A DNA stretch of 64,000 nucleotides, from contig NC_083569.1 in the NCBI RefSeq assembly GCF_027579695.1, forward strand, positions 72,442,149-72,506,148, given 5' to 3'. A program made the position numbers and the translations under genes. Source of the stretch: Neoarius graeffei. Taxonomy: Eukaryota; Chordata; Actinopteri; Siluriformes; Ariidae. A model generated the notes under the pieces. It worked only from the letters and a program-made list of their open reading frames with translations. It was not told where the DNA came from and did no database searches. Position 1 is the first letter of the stretch; the number at the start of each line of letters is the position of its first letter. Positions 29,749 through 41,340 of the stretch are shown here, piece by piece.

Positions 29749-31378
29749 ATCAAAGCAGGCTTATCAAATCAGTCTCATGTAAAAAAGGGATCAGTCTCAT
29801 AAATTCATTAATCACTAATTCAAGTGTCTGATATTTTATAGCTAAACTATTAAAATCAAAAGAATAACTTAGTGGTGATGTTGCTATAGTTTAGTGAGTA
29901 TTGTAGCTCTAATGTAATACGTTTACTCTAGATCTATAACATTCATATAACAACCAAATGGGCGAAGGCAATTAGAATACTTGTTTGGCAGAGGATGGCA
30001 CTCAGTGAATGTTGTAGCAATAGACAGGACACAGTTTATTCCAAAGATACCATTTATTGAAATAGCTGACATGAATTAGCAAACTAATACTGATCAGATA
30101 TAGCAACAATAGCAGCCAAGGAATAATTCAATATAAATGGTGATACAATGTATACAAATAAGAATCAGTAATGAATATGATGATAACTAAGGCACTAATG
30201 GCGATCAGAAGTAATAAGCTATATGCAAGTTTACAGTGTAGAGGCAAGTGGATGTTAAACTGTGAGAGGGAAATCATGTGTTTATGTGTCTGTGTGAGAG
30301 TGTGTGCATGTGTGTGTATGTGTGTGTGTGTGTGTGAGTGTGAGCATGTGAATGGAATGCGCGAGCTTTGTGCTAGGCCTCGCCTAAAGGGGGATAGGCA
30401 ACAAGGAGAGAGGGAGACAAAGGATCTGTAGTTTAAAACTAGTCTTGGCTAGGCCTTAAACCCAACTTCTACTCAACCCTTAGCTACTCCTGAAATCCCA
30501 ATGTTGAGGAGTGTAGTGTGACAGAGGGAGTTAAAAAGAGAGTGAGAGAGAGAGCGAGAGAGAGAAAGAGAGAGAGAACACATGCACGATCTAACTAAAT
30601 ACAGATAGTAAACAAAGCAAATCAAACAACACGCGGTCTAAGACCGACTTTCATGTGAATCAAAATACGTACATTTAAACTATGAATGAATTCAAATAAA
30701 CAACACTCCTCACATTAACTAGCCACAACTAAGACTAACAATTGCCCAGATGCCAGCCTTACTTGAGATCGCTCTTGCTTGGCAACTAAAAGTGCGCTGT
30801 CTGTTATCCGAAGACAGCGCAGAGCGCAGGTCCAGGGAGAAAACAGTTCTGTTCCTTTCACTTTTACAGTTTGTCAGCTGAAGATCTTCAGTGTCCCGTC
30901 GGTTGTCTGATGATCTGGAAGGAATCTTGTTTGTAGTTTGTCGATGTTGAGAAAGGGAAAAGGGATCCGGTTGCTTTTTCTCTTTGAAATACTGCGTGGG
31001 CTGCAGTAACTAACCGGTTCAGTTATTATTACAACTATGCGAAGATCAAATACATTGAACTTTGGCTAAAGGTCTGGTATCAATAGCTCGTTCTTTGTCC
31101 TTTGTTTTCCTGTAGCACAGATGCAACGACGTCTCTCTTTCACGCTTGGAAACCCACCGCCAGAGAGAAAGAATTTCGATTCCACAGTGGGTTTAAAGCA
31201 CAGTCATGACGTCACTGTATTTGGTATCCGGTATCATCTCTGTATCCAATACCATTACAGGGAATCAGAAGAATGGGCGGAGATAGAACATGGCATCGAG
31301 TACAGGGATTGGTGTGTTCAATGCTGTACAGTGAAAGGGGGAAGATGGTTACTATGCCTACGGCATGGCAATCCATCC
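29732..31378. mobile_element. Unclassified 1.65-kb insert in the LINE; solo-LTR candidate
   Basis: It separates LINE sequence that would otherwise join ACTGATAC to ACATCCAACTAC. It has no coding content. The minus strand carries AATAAA signals near 30040-30065 and a TGACGTCATGA motif at about 31206, compatible with a long solo LTR, but clear TG...CA ends and a target duplication were not found. It holds GT-rich (30298-30345) and GA-rich (30540-30580) tracts. The class is open. Confidence 0.3.
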
Positions 31379-31497
31379 CTACACATCCAACTACAGCAGA
31401 GTCATCAGAGTACTTCTGAAGATGGCAGGATTCTGTCTGATAGTTGAAGTCCATCATGTAATGAGTGAACAGGAAGGGAGAGAGGACTGTCCCCTGT

Positions 31498-32049
31498 TAG
31501 GGCCAAACTAAATTCAAGTGTAGATGCTGTACAGTCATTACGCGCTTATCTTAAAACACTGTGCCCGGCTGTTGCTCATACCTGTGTTCATAGATGGTAG
31601 AAGAGGCAGGCGAGTAGGGAGAGGGCACACGGTCAGGCAAGCAGGTAGCAAGCAGGCAAGCAGATAGAAAGAGGTAGGTGGCAGGCAGGCAAGCAGGTGG
31701 TACACAGTGGAGTAAATCCAAATTTTTTGTAATCCACAGGGAGAGGATTAATCCAAAGTATAAATTTCAAGCTTCAATATAAGTTCCAAAAAAGGGTGAA
31801 ATCCAAGTATTCTAAATTCTATTTAAGTGTAGTTCAAGGTTTAGAGTTAAAGCAGTAAAAAACTATTCAACTACGGCATCTTCCATTGTCTAATTGAGAC
31901 TGAGCACCATGTGGAAGACGCCATCTTTAACTTGACAGGTGACCTAAGGCTATGTCAAAATAAAAGTTACAGGCTGAAGGCCAGCAAATCTCAAACAAAG
32001 TAAAAGTCTAAACCAAAGCAAATTTTAACCAAATTTGGCTCGAACAGTT
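31498..32049. mobile_element. Unclassified 552-bp insert with 6-bp target duplication
   Basis: CCCTGT occurs at both borders (31492-31497 and 32050-32055), and removing the insert restores LINE sequence. Its ends TAGGGCCAAAC and TTTGGCTCGAACAGTT are weakly inverted. The interior holds a GCAGGCAAGCAG-rich tract (about 31645-31700) and no ORF. It could be a short LTR or a non-autonomous DNA element. Confidence 0.45.
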
Positions 32050-32414
32050 CCCTGTGGTGCCCCAGTATTGCTAACCACCTTACCTGACACACAGTGTCGT
32101 AAGTGTACAACACCGATTACAAAAAAGTTGGGACAAAGTACAAATTGTAAATAAAAACAGAATGCAATAATTTACAAATCTCAAAAACTGATATTGTATT
32201 CACAATAGAACATAGACAACATATCAAATGTCGAAAGTGAGACATTTTAAAATTTCATGCCAAATATTGGCTCATTTGAAATTTCATGACAGCAGCACAT
32301 CTCAAAAAAGTTGGGACGGGGCAATAAGAGGCTGGAAAAGTTAAAGGTACAAAAAAGGAACAGCTGGAGGACCAAATTGCAACTCATTAGGTCAATTGGC
32401 AATAGGTCATTAAC

Positions 32415-33296
32415 ATGACTGGGTATAAAAAGAACATCTTGGAGTGGCAGCAGCTCTCAGAAGTAAAGATGGGAAGAGGATCGCCAATCTCCCTAATTCT
32501 GCGCCGACAAATAGTGGAGCAATATCAGAAAGGAGTTCGACAGTGTAAAATTGCAAAGAGTTTGAACATATCATCATCTACAGTGGATAATATCATCAAA
32601 AGATTCAGAGAATCTGGAAGAATCTCTGTGGGTAAGGGTCAAGGCCGAAAACCATACTGGGTGCCCGTGATCTTCGGGCCCTTAGACGGCACTGCATCAC
32701 ATACAGGCATGCTTCTGTATTGGAAATCACAAAATGGGCTCAGGAATATTTCCAGGGAACATTATCTGTGAACACAATTCACCGTGCCATCCGCTGTTGC
32801 CAGCTAAAGAAGAAGCCGTATCTAAACATGATCCAGAAGCGCAGACGTCTTCTCTGGGCCAAGGCTCATTTAAAATGGACTGTGGCAAAGTGGAAAATCG
32901 TTCTGTGGTCAGACGAATCAAAATTTGAAGTTCTTTATGGAAATCAGGGACGCCGTGTCATTCGGACTAAAGAGGAGAAGGACGACCCAAGTTGTTATCA
33001 GCGCTCAGTTCAGAAGCCTGCATCCCTGATGGTATGGGGTTGCATTAGTGCGTGTGGCATCGGCAACTTACACATCTGGAAAGACACCATCAATGCTGAA
33101 AGGTATATCCAAGTTCTAGAGCAACATATGCTTCCATCCAGATGACGTCTCTTTCAGGGAAGACCTTGCATTTTCCAACATGACAATGCCAAACCACATA
33201 CTGCATCAATTACAGCATCATGGCTGCGTAGAAGAAGGGTCCGGGTACTGAACTGGCCAGCCTGCAGTCCAGATCTTTCACCCATAGAAAACATTT
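32415..33296 (+). pseudogene. Tc1/mariner transposase, copy B, frameshifted and interrupted
   Basis: Frame 1 (32415-32771) covers the HTH region (IVEQYQKGVRQCKIAKS, then SSSTVDNIIKRF). A one-base loss near 32645 (CCGAAAACC versus CCGGAAAACC in copy A) shifts it. Frame 2 (32720-33145) continues with ITKWAQEYF and [10 protein letters not shown] and ends at a TGA (33143-33145) at the same codon as the TGA of copy A. The remainder (HDNAKPHTA) runs to the L2 insertion at 33296, and the last part, including the region after the glutamate, lies beyond the L2 at 38748-38930. Confidence 0.85.
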
Positions 33297-34425
33297 CAAA
33301 TCAAATCAAATCAAGTTTATTTGTACAGCGCTTTTAACAATAAACATTGTCGCAAAGCAGCTTTACAGAATTTGAACGACTTAAAACATGAGCTAATTTT
33401 ATCCCTAATCTATCCCCAATGAGCAAGCCTGTGGCGACGGTGGCAAGGAAAAACTCCCTCAGACGACATGAGGAAGAAACCTCGAGAGGAACCAGACTCA
33501 AAAGGGAACCCATCCTCATTTGGGCAACAACAGACAGCCTGACTATAATATTAACAGTTTTAACAGGTATAACCCTCAACTGTCCTCATGGGGCCGTCCT
33601 TCACAGGAGTGGGGCGATAAAACTCCGACCAGACACAGGGCACCAGGATGGATCAAGCAGGTCCGAGGGGCAGAAGAGGCCAGCATCTCAATCCCAGGAT
33701 CAACATGTAACTCAGAGGGACAGATGGGGGGGGAGAGAAAGAAAACACGTTGTTAGGTATGCCCTAAAAATGACAAGTATTAAATCTGTGTGGTAGGCTC
33801 GCAGAGACGAGAGTCTTTACATCAGGCATGACGCACAATGGCATGTTAATATGGTAAAAAATATATCATGACCTGCTCTGGCTGGATGCTTGATTGGGTG
33901 ATGGGAGCACACTCCTCAGCAATGATGAGATGCAGATGGGACCCTTAGGCCTGGCCAAGACAATTCAGTTACATTTCACCGGGTCTGGGACATGCGACAG
34001 AACGTCTGACGGCCGATTCCCTGCAGGCTACGATAGCCAGTCGAGGTCCCCACCGTCTCCACCAAAAGATTTCCTGTTGACTCCATGTAACTCAGAGGGA
34101 CAGATTTGGGGGGGGGGGAAGAGAAAGAAAACACAGGTGGTTAGGTATGCCCAATGTCACCTGAATAAGTAGGAACAGTATACATATTGCACCGAGTACA
34201 AGCAGGGACTCCGGCAACTAACTATGACAGCATAACTAAAAGGAGAGAGCCAGAAGGTAACACAGGCATGAGGGGCCCCGGGACATAAAGCAGCCAGCCA
34301 CTGCACCGTCAACAAACTCGAGTGAGCAAGCGAGTGGGGACTGACAGCATCCATACATCCCAGTTTACCAAAACACTCTATGTCTGAGGACCCTCCAGAT
34401 CTACTCCTTTACCTCATAAACACCA

Positions 34426-37404
34426 TTAACAAAAGGCTTGACTAAACAGATATGTTTTCAGCCTAGACTTAAATGCTGAGACTGTGTCTGATTCCCGAAC
34501 ATTACTTGGAAGGCTGTTCCATAACAGTGGGGCTTTGTAAGAAAAGGCTCTGCCCCCTGATGTAGCCTTCACTATACGAGGTACCAGCAGATAGCCTGCA
34601 CCTTTTGATCTAAGTAGGCGTGGCGGGTCATAGAGGAGCAGAAGTTCACTCAGGTACTGTGGTGCGAGACCATTTAGTGCTTTAAAGGTCAATAGTAGTA
34701 TTTTATAATCAATACGAAATTTGATTGGGAGCCAATGCAGTGTGGATAAGACAGGCGTGATGTGGTCATATTTTCTAGTTCTAGTAAGGACTCTTGCTGC
34801 GGCATTTTGAACTAACTGGAGCTTGTTTATGCACTTATTGGAACATCCAGACAGTAAGGCATTACAATAATCCAACCTGGAGGTAACGAAAGCATGGACT
34901 AGTTTTTCTGCATCATGCAATGACATTAAATTTCTTATCTTTGCAATATTTCTGAGATGAAAGAAAGCTATCCGGGTGATGTTATCAATGTGAGTTTCGA
35001 ATGAAAGACTGGGGTCAATAATCACTCCGAGGTCTTTTACTGCTGCACGTGAAGAAACAGAAAGGCCATCCAGAGTTACTGTGTAATCAGAAAACTTACT
35101 TCTAGCTTTATGTGGTCCTAGCACAAGTACTTCAGTCTTGTCAGAGTTAAGCAGAAGGAAATTTATAAGCATCCAGTGTCTAATGTCCTTAACACATTCC
35201 TCAATTTTATTAAGCTGGTGTCTCTCATCAGGTTTTGCAGAGACATACAACTGTGTGTCATCAGCATAACAGTGGAAACTAATACAATGTTTACGAATAA
35301 TATCGCCCAAAGGTAACATATATAGAGAAAAAAGCAGTGGACCCAAGACAGAACCTTGTGGAACACCAAACTTTACCTCGGTACGTCTAGAAATATCACC
35401 ATTTATATCGACATACTGATAACGATCAGTTAGATAAGACCTGAGCCAGGAGAGGGCCATTCCCTTAACTCCCACAACATTTTCTAGTCTATCCAGAAGA
35501 ATGGAATGATCAATGGTATCAAATGCTGCACTAAGGTCAAGCAACACAAGTAGCGAGACACAGCCCTGATCAGACGCCAACAGTAGGTCGTTTACTACTT
35601 TAACCAGTGCTGTCTCTGTGCTATGATGAGGTCTAAATCCTGACTGATACATTTCATGGATGTTATTCCTATGTAAATATGAGCATAACTGCTGTGCCAC
35701 AGCTTTTTCAAGGATCTTGGAGATAAAGGGGAGGTTTGATATTGGCCGATAATTGGACAGCTGACAGGGATCAAGGTCAGGTTTTTTAATCAGGGGTTTG
35801 ATAACTGCTAGTTTAAAGGATTTGGGTACATAGCCAATCATAAGAGAAGAATTTATTATTTTTAGAAGCGGTTCAATTACTCCAGGCATTATCTGTTTGA
35901 ATAGATGTGTCGGTAAGGGATCTAGTACGCAAGTTGAGGCTTTTGATGTAGAGATTAATGAGAGTAATTCAGTTTCTTTTAGGGGAGTAAAACATTCTAA
36001 CTGATGATCTGATACAGTTATATTGTTAACTACAAGGTCGCTTTCATTGTCTAACCTTAAATTAGTAGTTTGAATTTTTTGTCGGATATTCTCAATTTTG
36101 TCATTAAAAAAATTCATGAAGTCGTTGCTACTACATACTGCAGGTGTGCATGTGTTGATAGTGGACTTATTCCTGGTTAATTTTGCTACAGTATTAAATA
36201 GGAATCTAGGATTATTTTTGTTATCTTCTATTAGGGAGGAGAGATATGTTGATCTCGCAGCACTAAGAGCTTTTTTATACTTCAGGAAGCTCTCCTTCCA
36301 CGCCAATTTGAACACTACCAATTTTGTTTGACGCCATTTACGTTCCAATTTTCGAGTGGTCTGTTTTAATGTGCGAGTGTCATCATTATACCAGGGTGCT
36401 AATTTTTTGTCTCTGACCATTTTCCTTTTTAGAGGAGCTACATTATCTAAAGTATGGCGGAATGTTGACTCTAAGCATTCAGTTGCCTGATCGAGTTCTG
36501 CAGGGGCTGACAGTGACCCAATCAAAGTTGACAGCTCTGGGAGATCATTTATAAAGCTCTGTGCAGTAGTTGACGTGAAAGTACGTTTAATACAGTAGCG
36601 TGGTGAGGTGCATATATTATTACTCAGACATATTTTGAATGAGATGAGACAATGATCTGAGATAACTTCAGACTGTGGAAGTATGACTATATTGTCTACG
36701 TTTAATCTGAATGTTAGTATTAGATCAAGGGTGTGACCACCATTATGGGTCGGTCCTATGACATTCTGCTTAATCCCGACTGAATCTAAGATGGACACAA
36801 ACGCTGTTTTTAAAGGGTCTTCTGGGTTATCAAAGTGAATATTAAAATCTCCGACAACTAAAGCTTTGTCTAAGGAAATAACCAAATCTGAGATAAAATC
36901 TGCAAATTCAGAAAGAAACTCAGAATATGGCCCCGGGGGCCTGTAAATAATAAGCAATGGAGATAACTGGGTAGACTTATTTTTTGAGACTACATACATT
37001 ATATGAGTATGAAGAACTTCAAATGTATTAAATTTATAACCAGGTTTGTGTGTTACACCTAGATAATCGTTATAAATAACCGCGATGCCTCCTCCTCTGC
37101 CAGTTAGACGAGGCTGGTGTATATAACTGTATCCAGGAGGACTCGCTTCATTTAATGCTATATATTCATTTGGCTTAATCCATGTTTCTGTTAAACACAG
37201 TACATTAAACTCCTGATCAGTAATGAGTTCATTAACCATTAGCGCTTTAGATGTAAGAGATCTAATATTTAATAGCCCCACCTTTAGATCAAAGGTGCTG
37301 GCAGCAGCTGTACAGTCAGTCTGATCTAATTTTATATTGATTAGGTTACTGGAACAAACTCTCTGAAAATTTCTACCTTTTTGTTGAGCTCGGGGAACAG
37401 ACAC
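34426..37404 (-). CDS. L2 ORF2: apurinic endonuclease plus reverse transcriptase
   Basis: 992 residues, no stop. The endonuclease domain lies at about 40-260, with [23 protein letters not shown] (about 183) and SDHCLI (about 250). The RT domain lies at about 500-770: [35 protein letters not shown] (motif A), [14 protein letters not shown] (about 680, motif B) and [11 protein letters not shown] (about 711, motif C). A C-terminal region follows with [30 protein letters not shown] and WNSLPSNVR. All catalytic residues are present, and the length is normal for the L2 clade. It nicks target DNA and copies the LINE RNA in place. The start MSVPRAQQK lies 96 bp after the ORF1 stop, so translation probably uses reinitiation or a separate mechanism. 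Confidence 0.92.
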   Translation of the reverse strand: MSVPRAQQKGRNFQRVCSSNLINIKLDQTDCTAAASTFDLKVGLLNIRSLTSKALMVNELITDQEFNVLCLTETWIKPNEYIALNEASPPGYSYIHQPRLTGRGGGIAVIYNDYLGVTHKPGYKFNTFEVLHTHIMYVVSKNKSTQLSPLLIIYRPPGPYSEFLSEFADFISDLVISLDKALVVGDFNIHFDNPEDPLKTAFVSILDSVGIKQNVIGPTHNGGHTLDLILTFRLNVDNIVILPQSEVISDHCLISFKICLSNNICTSPRYCIKRTFTSTTAQSFINDLPELSTLIGSLSAPAELDQATECLESTFRHTLDNVAPLKRKMVRDKKLAPWYNDDTRTLKQTTRKLERKWRQTKLVVFKLAWKESFLKYKKALSAARSTYLSSLIEDNKNNPRFLFNTVAKLTRNKSTINTCTPAVCSSNDFMNFFNDKIENIRQKIQTTNLRLDNESDLVVNNITVSDHQLECFTPLKETELLSLISTSKASTCVLDPLPTHLFKQIMPGVIEPLLKIINSSLMIGYVPKSFKLAVIKPLIKKPDLDPCQLSNYRPISNLPFISKILEKAVAQQLCSYLHRNNIHEMYQSGFRPHHSTETALVKVVNDLLLASDQGCVSLLVLLDLSAAFDTIDHSILLDRLENVVGVKGMALSWLRSYLTDRYQYVDINGDISRRTEVKFGVPQGSVLGPLLFSLYMLPLGDIIRKHCISFHCYADDTQLYVSAKPDERHQLNKIEECVKDIRHWMLINFLLLNSDKTEVLVLGPHKARSKFSDYTVTLDGLSVSSRAAVKDLGVIIDPSLSFETHIDNITRIAFFHLRNIAKIRNLMSLHDAEKLVHAFVTSRLDYCNALLSGCSNKCINKLQLVQNAAARVLTRTRKYDHITPVLSTLHWLPIKFRIDYKILLLTFKALNGLAPQYLSELLLLYDPPRLLRSKGAGYLLVPRIVKATSGGRAFSYKAPLLWNSLPSNVRESDTVSAFKSRLKTYLFSQAFC

Positions 37405-37500
37405 AGTCTCGATGTAGTGGGCCCTGAGTGACGACTCTGTGCAGCTAGCAGACAGTCGGTTTAGCCTGTTCGTCTGCTCCCTGGCCTTGGCTCTGGATTG

Positions 37501-38430
37501 TCAGAAATTAACTAGGCCTGTTCTGAGACTATGACCTATGCTGCAGGAAATGAGAGCAGCACCTTCCCGAGTGGGATGGATACCGTCCCGCCCTAACAGG
37601 CCAGCAGTGCCCTCAAAATTAGCCCAGTTATCTATAAAGCCCACACTGTTTTCAGAGCACCACCTGGACAGCCAGCAGTTCAGCGACCATAACCTGCTGT
37701 AAGCTACATCGCCACGCCGCATTGGGATGGGGCCAGAGCATACTACAGCATCGGACATCGCCTTCGCTAATTTAAACACCTCTACAAAGTTACTCTTAGT
37801 AACCTCAGACTGACGAAGGCGTATATCATTAGCTCCTGCATGGATAACTATCTTTGAGAACCTATGCTTGCCTAGGACCCTAAGATTACCTGCTATGTCC
37901 GGCGCCCTGGCTCCCGGTATACACTTGACTAAAGCTGCTGGTGCCCCTAAAGGCTGAGCTAATTTCACGTGCCGTATGATAGAGTCCCCTATAACCAGAG
38001 CTCTTTCAGGTTTCTCAGTGGGTGCATCACTAAGGAGAGCAAACCTGTTCGACACGTGACGCGGAGAGGAGTGGTGCTCCCGTGGGCGAGCCTCAGCGGT
38101 AGCTTTGGCTCTACGCTTATGCCGCCGAGCCGTCACCCATTCGCCCCGCTGTAAGGGCTCTAATGCCGGAGTTGGGGGATTGCTAACTCCACCTAGGGCG
38201 TCCAGACTTTCCCTAACAGAAACTACACTGTTCTGACGCTCACTAACCTGCTCTAAAGCCTGGACACGCGCTTCTAGCACTGAAATCTTCTCCGTCAGAG
38301 AGCTAACTAATCTGCACTTATCACAAGTAAAGCTAATAGAGCTATCGCTAGTGACGGAGGAAGAATGACTAAACATCCTGCACTCAGCACACTGAACAGG
38401 CTGAAGGTGTGCCATGATGAAAAGATTCAC
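37501..38430 (-). CDS. L2 ORF1: zinc-finger, coiled-coil and SGNH-esterase protein
   Basis: 309 residues. Two CxxC pairs (C14/C17 and C36/C39) suggest a small zinc module. A heptad-like segment, LTEKISVLEARVQALEQVS (about 45-63), predicts a short coiled coil. A basic linker (ARRHKRRAKA) follows. Residues 145-300 form an SGNH/GDSL hydrolase: VIGDSIIRH (Ser150, block I), AGANDIR (Asn201, block III) and RDGIHPT (Asp282, His285, block V). Esterase-type ORF1 proteins are established for fish and other CR1/L2 LINEs, where they bind membranes or lipids; the exact role in retrotransposition is unsettled. All catalytic residues are present. The Met at position 6 (MAHLQPVQC) is an alternative start. 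Confidence 0.9.
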   Translation of the reverse strand: MNLFIMAHLQPVQCAECRMFSHSSSVTSDSSISFTCDKCRLVSSLTEKISVLEARVQALEQVSERQNSVVSVRESLDALGGVSNPPTPALEPLQRGEWVTARRHKRRAKATAEARPREHHSSPRHVSNRFALLSDAPTEKPERALVIGDSIIRHVKLAQPLGAPAALVKCIPGARAPDIAGNLRVLGKHRFSKIVIHAGANDIRLRQSEVTKSNFVEVFKLAKAMSDAVVCSGPIPMRRGDVAYSRLWSLNCWLSRWCSENSVGFIDNWANFEGTAGLLGRDGIHPTREGAALISCSIGHSLRTGLVNF

Positions 38431-38439
38431 GTACCTTAA

Positions 38440-38737
38440 ATGAAGATCTGTTGATATTAAAGCAGATCAGATGGCCTCCGCTTGTGGAGGAGAAAAAAAG
38501 AAAAAAAGAAAGCTTCCGGTCTCGGGGTTCTTCCGAAAAAAGAAAGAGAAAAAACCGGAAAAAAAAAACCGGAAAAAGGAAAGCGAAAGTGAAAAGTACA
38601 AAAATGAAAGCGACAGTATAATAATGAAGACAATACTGGAAATTTATTTATAGAAAAAAAGTTAAAAAAAGGATTAGTAATTAACGCCGGCACTCGCGGG
38701 AAAAAAGATTCGGCGCGAACAACTCGCGAAACGGCGC
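38440..38737 (-). promoter_or_regulatory. L2 5' UTR / internal promoter
   Basis: Read on the minus strand the first bases after the target duplication are CGCCGTTTCGCGAGTTGTTC with TTTTCGCGCC overlapping the left duplication. These contain E2F-like TTTCGCG motifs. Further in are several ETS-like ACCGGAAG/TTCCGG motifs (about 38512-38575). LINEs carry internal promoters in this position; the specific factors are inference. Confidence 0.4.
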
Positions 38738-39154
38738 GAAAACATTTGCCGCATCATAAAACGGAAGATACGACAAAAAAGACCTAAGACAATTGAGCAA
38801 CTAGAATCCTACATTAGACAAGAATGGGTTAACATTCCTATCCCTAAACTTGAGCAACTTGTCTCCTCAGTCCCCAGACGTTTACAGACTGTTGTAAAGA
38901 GAAAAGGGGATGTCTCACAGTGGGAAACATGGCCTTGTCCCAACTTTTTTGAGATGTTTTGTTGTCATGAAATTTAAAATCACCTAATTTTTCTCTTTAA
39001 ATGATACATTTTCTCAGTTTAAACATTTGATATGTCATCTATGTTCTATTCTGAATAAATATGGAATTTTGAAACTTCCACATCATTGCATTCTGTTTTT
39101 ATTTACAATTTGTACTTTGTCCCAACTTTTTTGGAATTGGGGTTGTATATACTG

Positions 39155-39540
39155 CATCGGCGTCGCCAGGGGTATTTTACTGGGGCACGTGCCCCAGTAT
39201 AGATCTGTAGTGCCCCAGTAAAAAAAATCCAGTGACGAAACGCTCTGAATTTTAAACTTGGGAATAGCTGCAATTTAATTAATTCATAACGTGGGGTAGG
39301 CTAACCGATGCGCGAAGAAGACCATCTACAATGCTTTTACATTGGTAGTTTTGGCTGGCCTCGCGCACACTAAGCAATGTGAAAAAAGTGTGCGCGTGAC
39401 ATGAGTAACATCTTGGTTGCTATGGGGACCGCAGACTCCAGCAGCCCTCAGATGCAATGAAATTCAGAGCAGGGGAAACCATCTCTCCGTGTTTTTCAAC
39501 TGTTTACAGGTTAGTAGACAGTAATTCCACTGTCATTTTT

Positions 39541-39592
<52 letters not shown>

Positions 39593-40127
39593 GGTGCTTT
39601 TAGAGGCTTTTGGATTGTGTTTAGAGATGTTCAATGCTGAAAATGCGTGTGCTTACAAAGATATGTTTGGTGATTTAAAAGGTATCAAGTGTGAATACTG
39701 TTGGCCATTAAGTACTCTTGGTTGAGTTTAAAAACTCGGCGGTGTTGTATTGTATGTTAATATGTTCTTTTACAATATTACCAACAGTATAAGTATTACA
39801 TTGCTATTATCACAAATGTTGCAAATATTCATACTGTTATTATTAAATGATTGACCTGGATTCAGTGTCCTCGTAATCATTTTGAGTTTTACAGCTCTAG
39901 TGACTAGTTTTAAGCAGGCCGTTTCTAAATATAAATATCAATATATAAATATATATTACATAAAATATAATATATATTACATAAAATGTAATATATATTA
40001 TATAAAAAATATAAATATAAATATAAATATAGTGCAAAATTTTTAGCTTGCGCGCTTCGCGCGCTCGCATACATTTCCTGTGCCCCTTTTGTGCCCCAGT
40101 ATGGTCTTGGGTCTAGTGACGCCCCTG
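39155..40127. mobile_element. Non-autonomous hAT transposon
   Basis: A perfect 8-bp duplication ATATACTG (39147-39154, 40128-40135) flanks the insert. The ends CATCGGCGTCGCCAG and CTAGTGACGCCCCTG are imperfect inverted repeats (5' CA..GGCGTC..C.AG). The subterminal GGGGCACGTGCCCCAGTA is palindromic and GTGCCCCAGTA recurs near both ends (39187, 39210, 40090), as is usual for hAT binding sites. The interior has a (CA)n tract (39545-39589) and an AT-rich ATATAAATATA region (39930-40035). No transposase. Confidence 0.85.
39545..39589. repeat. (CA)n microsatellite
   Basis: About 22 CA units inside the hAT element. Confidence 0.9.
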
Positions 40128-40345
40128 ATATACTGTGGCCTGCCAATCAGGTAATTGGCAATCTAGGACATGAGAGAGGCCTCCACATGCATCACCATCA
40201 GCTTCTCACCTAGATGCACTGGCTTGATGGTGCTAAAATCACTCAAGAAGTCAAAGCATGTTATCCTCACAGTGCTTACCAGTTTGTCCAGGTGGGAGTA
40301 GGTGTGGTCTAGCAGATAGAGCTGGCATAGCAGTAATAGTCTGTT

Positions 40346-41078
40346 ATTTTAGAGACATTCTCTGTACCTGTGGTTATGTGTCATTGTTCCTGATGAATTA
40401 TTTTTGCAGTACAGGATGCACCTGCTTGTGACCACAGTTGGTTTCATGTTTTAAGTGAACAACTCAAGAATGTCAGTAATTAGTAATAGGGCCTTGAGAA
40501 TATTAAAAATTGACTTTCATTTTAGTAATATAAGGCTACTGTCAGGAATGCAGGGGACAGATGGATATAAATGCGTGAGAGTGTTTATTCAGCAAACTGG
40601 CGAACAGATCCAAATCGTAAATCAAGCTCAGTGTCAAAGTGTAGCAAAAAGTCAGGCGAGGCACAAACAGGCTATCAAAGGCAGATCAAAAGGCAAAGTC
40701 CAGAATACACAAGTGAAGTCAACACCACAGAAACAGTGCAGTAATAGAAAAGCTTGGTAAAGTCAGGCAATCAAACACTGAGCATTTACTTTGGAATCCT
40801 GAAAGTTGGTGATGCTGCCAAATAACATTGGGTTTCTGCCAGCATACAGCAATACTATAACTAATGCTGCTGTGCCATCTGAGCTATTTAGCAACTTTTT
40901 GTGAACATAAAAATGAACTGAATATACAGCAATGGGAGTTTAATATCATGTAAGTTGCATGTTAATGGCAGTGTACCAAATGTCCAGTGTTAGCATTGTA
41001 AACAGTTAGCTCGAAATATGTCTTTAAAATGAACAATTAACAGCTACCTATCTTGGTTCATTATTCTCTAATGTTATA
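40346..41078. other. No gene seen; intronic DNA
   Basis: Includes a stretch (about 40536-40770, GTCAGGAATGCAGGGGACAG onward) that resembles decayed LTR or dispersed-repeat sequence. I could not assign it. The 101-codon frame at 40455-40760 is not recognisable. Confidence 0.4.
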
Positions 41079-41340
41079 CACTATATGGGCAAAAGTTTGT
41101 GGACACCTCATCATCATCACACCCGTGTGTGCTTTTTGAACATCTTATTCCAGATTCAGTCCCCCTTTGCTATTAAGGTAACCTTTATTCTTCTAGGAAG
41201 GCTTTCACTAGATTTTTGGAGCATGGCTGTGTGGCATGTGTTCATTCAGCTACAAGAGTATTAGTGAGATTGGGCACTGATATCAGGCAAGGAGGTGGGG
41301 TGCAGTTGGCATTTTAATTTATCCTAAAGGTGTTCGGTGG

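Larger units (their letters stand above)
33297..38737 (-). mobile_element. Full-length L2 LINE with two intact ORFs
   Basis: 5441 bp on the minus strand, with a perfect 10-bp target duplication GAAAACATTT (33287-33296, 38738-38747). The 3' end is a short ATTTG repeat (complement at 33297-33315), the usual L2 3' terminus. It has a CpG-rich 5' UTR, ORF1 (309 aa) and ORF2 (992 aa), both uninterrupted, and a 1.1-kb 3' UTR. An intact 5' end with both ORFs open points to a recent and possibly competent insertion. Confidence 0.9.
32108..39145 (+). mobile_element. Tc1/mariner transposon, copy B, carrying an L2 LINE
   Basis: The same family as 22916-24517. Its left end CAACACCGATTAC follows TA (32106-32107) and its right end GGAATTGGGGTTG precedes TA (39146-39147). 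The left 1.19 kb and right 0.4 kb of the mariner flank a complete L2 inserted at GAAAACATTT. Without the L2 the element would be about 1.6 kb like copy A. Confidence 0.9.
27764..40345 (-). mobile_element. LINE (Rex1/L2-like) in cornifelin intron 2, broken by at least five insertions
   Basis: The 3' end GGATTAATAAAGTATTTCTG (complement at about 27776) and RT C-terminal ORF (29050-29748) lie at the left. RT motif C reads KYSDDSAVVGCV at about 31380-31415. The GTCCCCTGTTAGGGCC region (about 31488) and TGACACACAGTGTCG (about 32087) belong to motif B and its upstream part. Further RT sequence resumes at 40136-40345 (complement of CCTGCCAATCAGG to GGTGTGGTCTAGCAG). Pieces stay colinear if these inserts are removed: SINE plus foldback (27904-28739), 29732-31378, 31498-32049, the mariner with L2 (32108-39145) and a hAT (39155-40127). 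It is the oldest layer of the intron. Confidence 0.75.

Noticed and set aside
30171-31457. Open frames of 80-110 codons inside the 1.65-kb insert
   Set aside because: No recognisable domain; the minus-strand one at 31212-31457 begins with LINE RT sequence and then runs into the insert.
37501-38430. Host GDSL/SGNH esterase gene
   Set aside because: Position just before an L2 ORF2, within a 10-bp target duplication, shows it is LINE ORF1.
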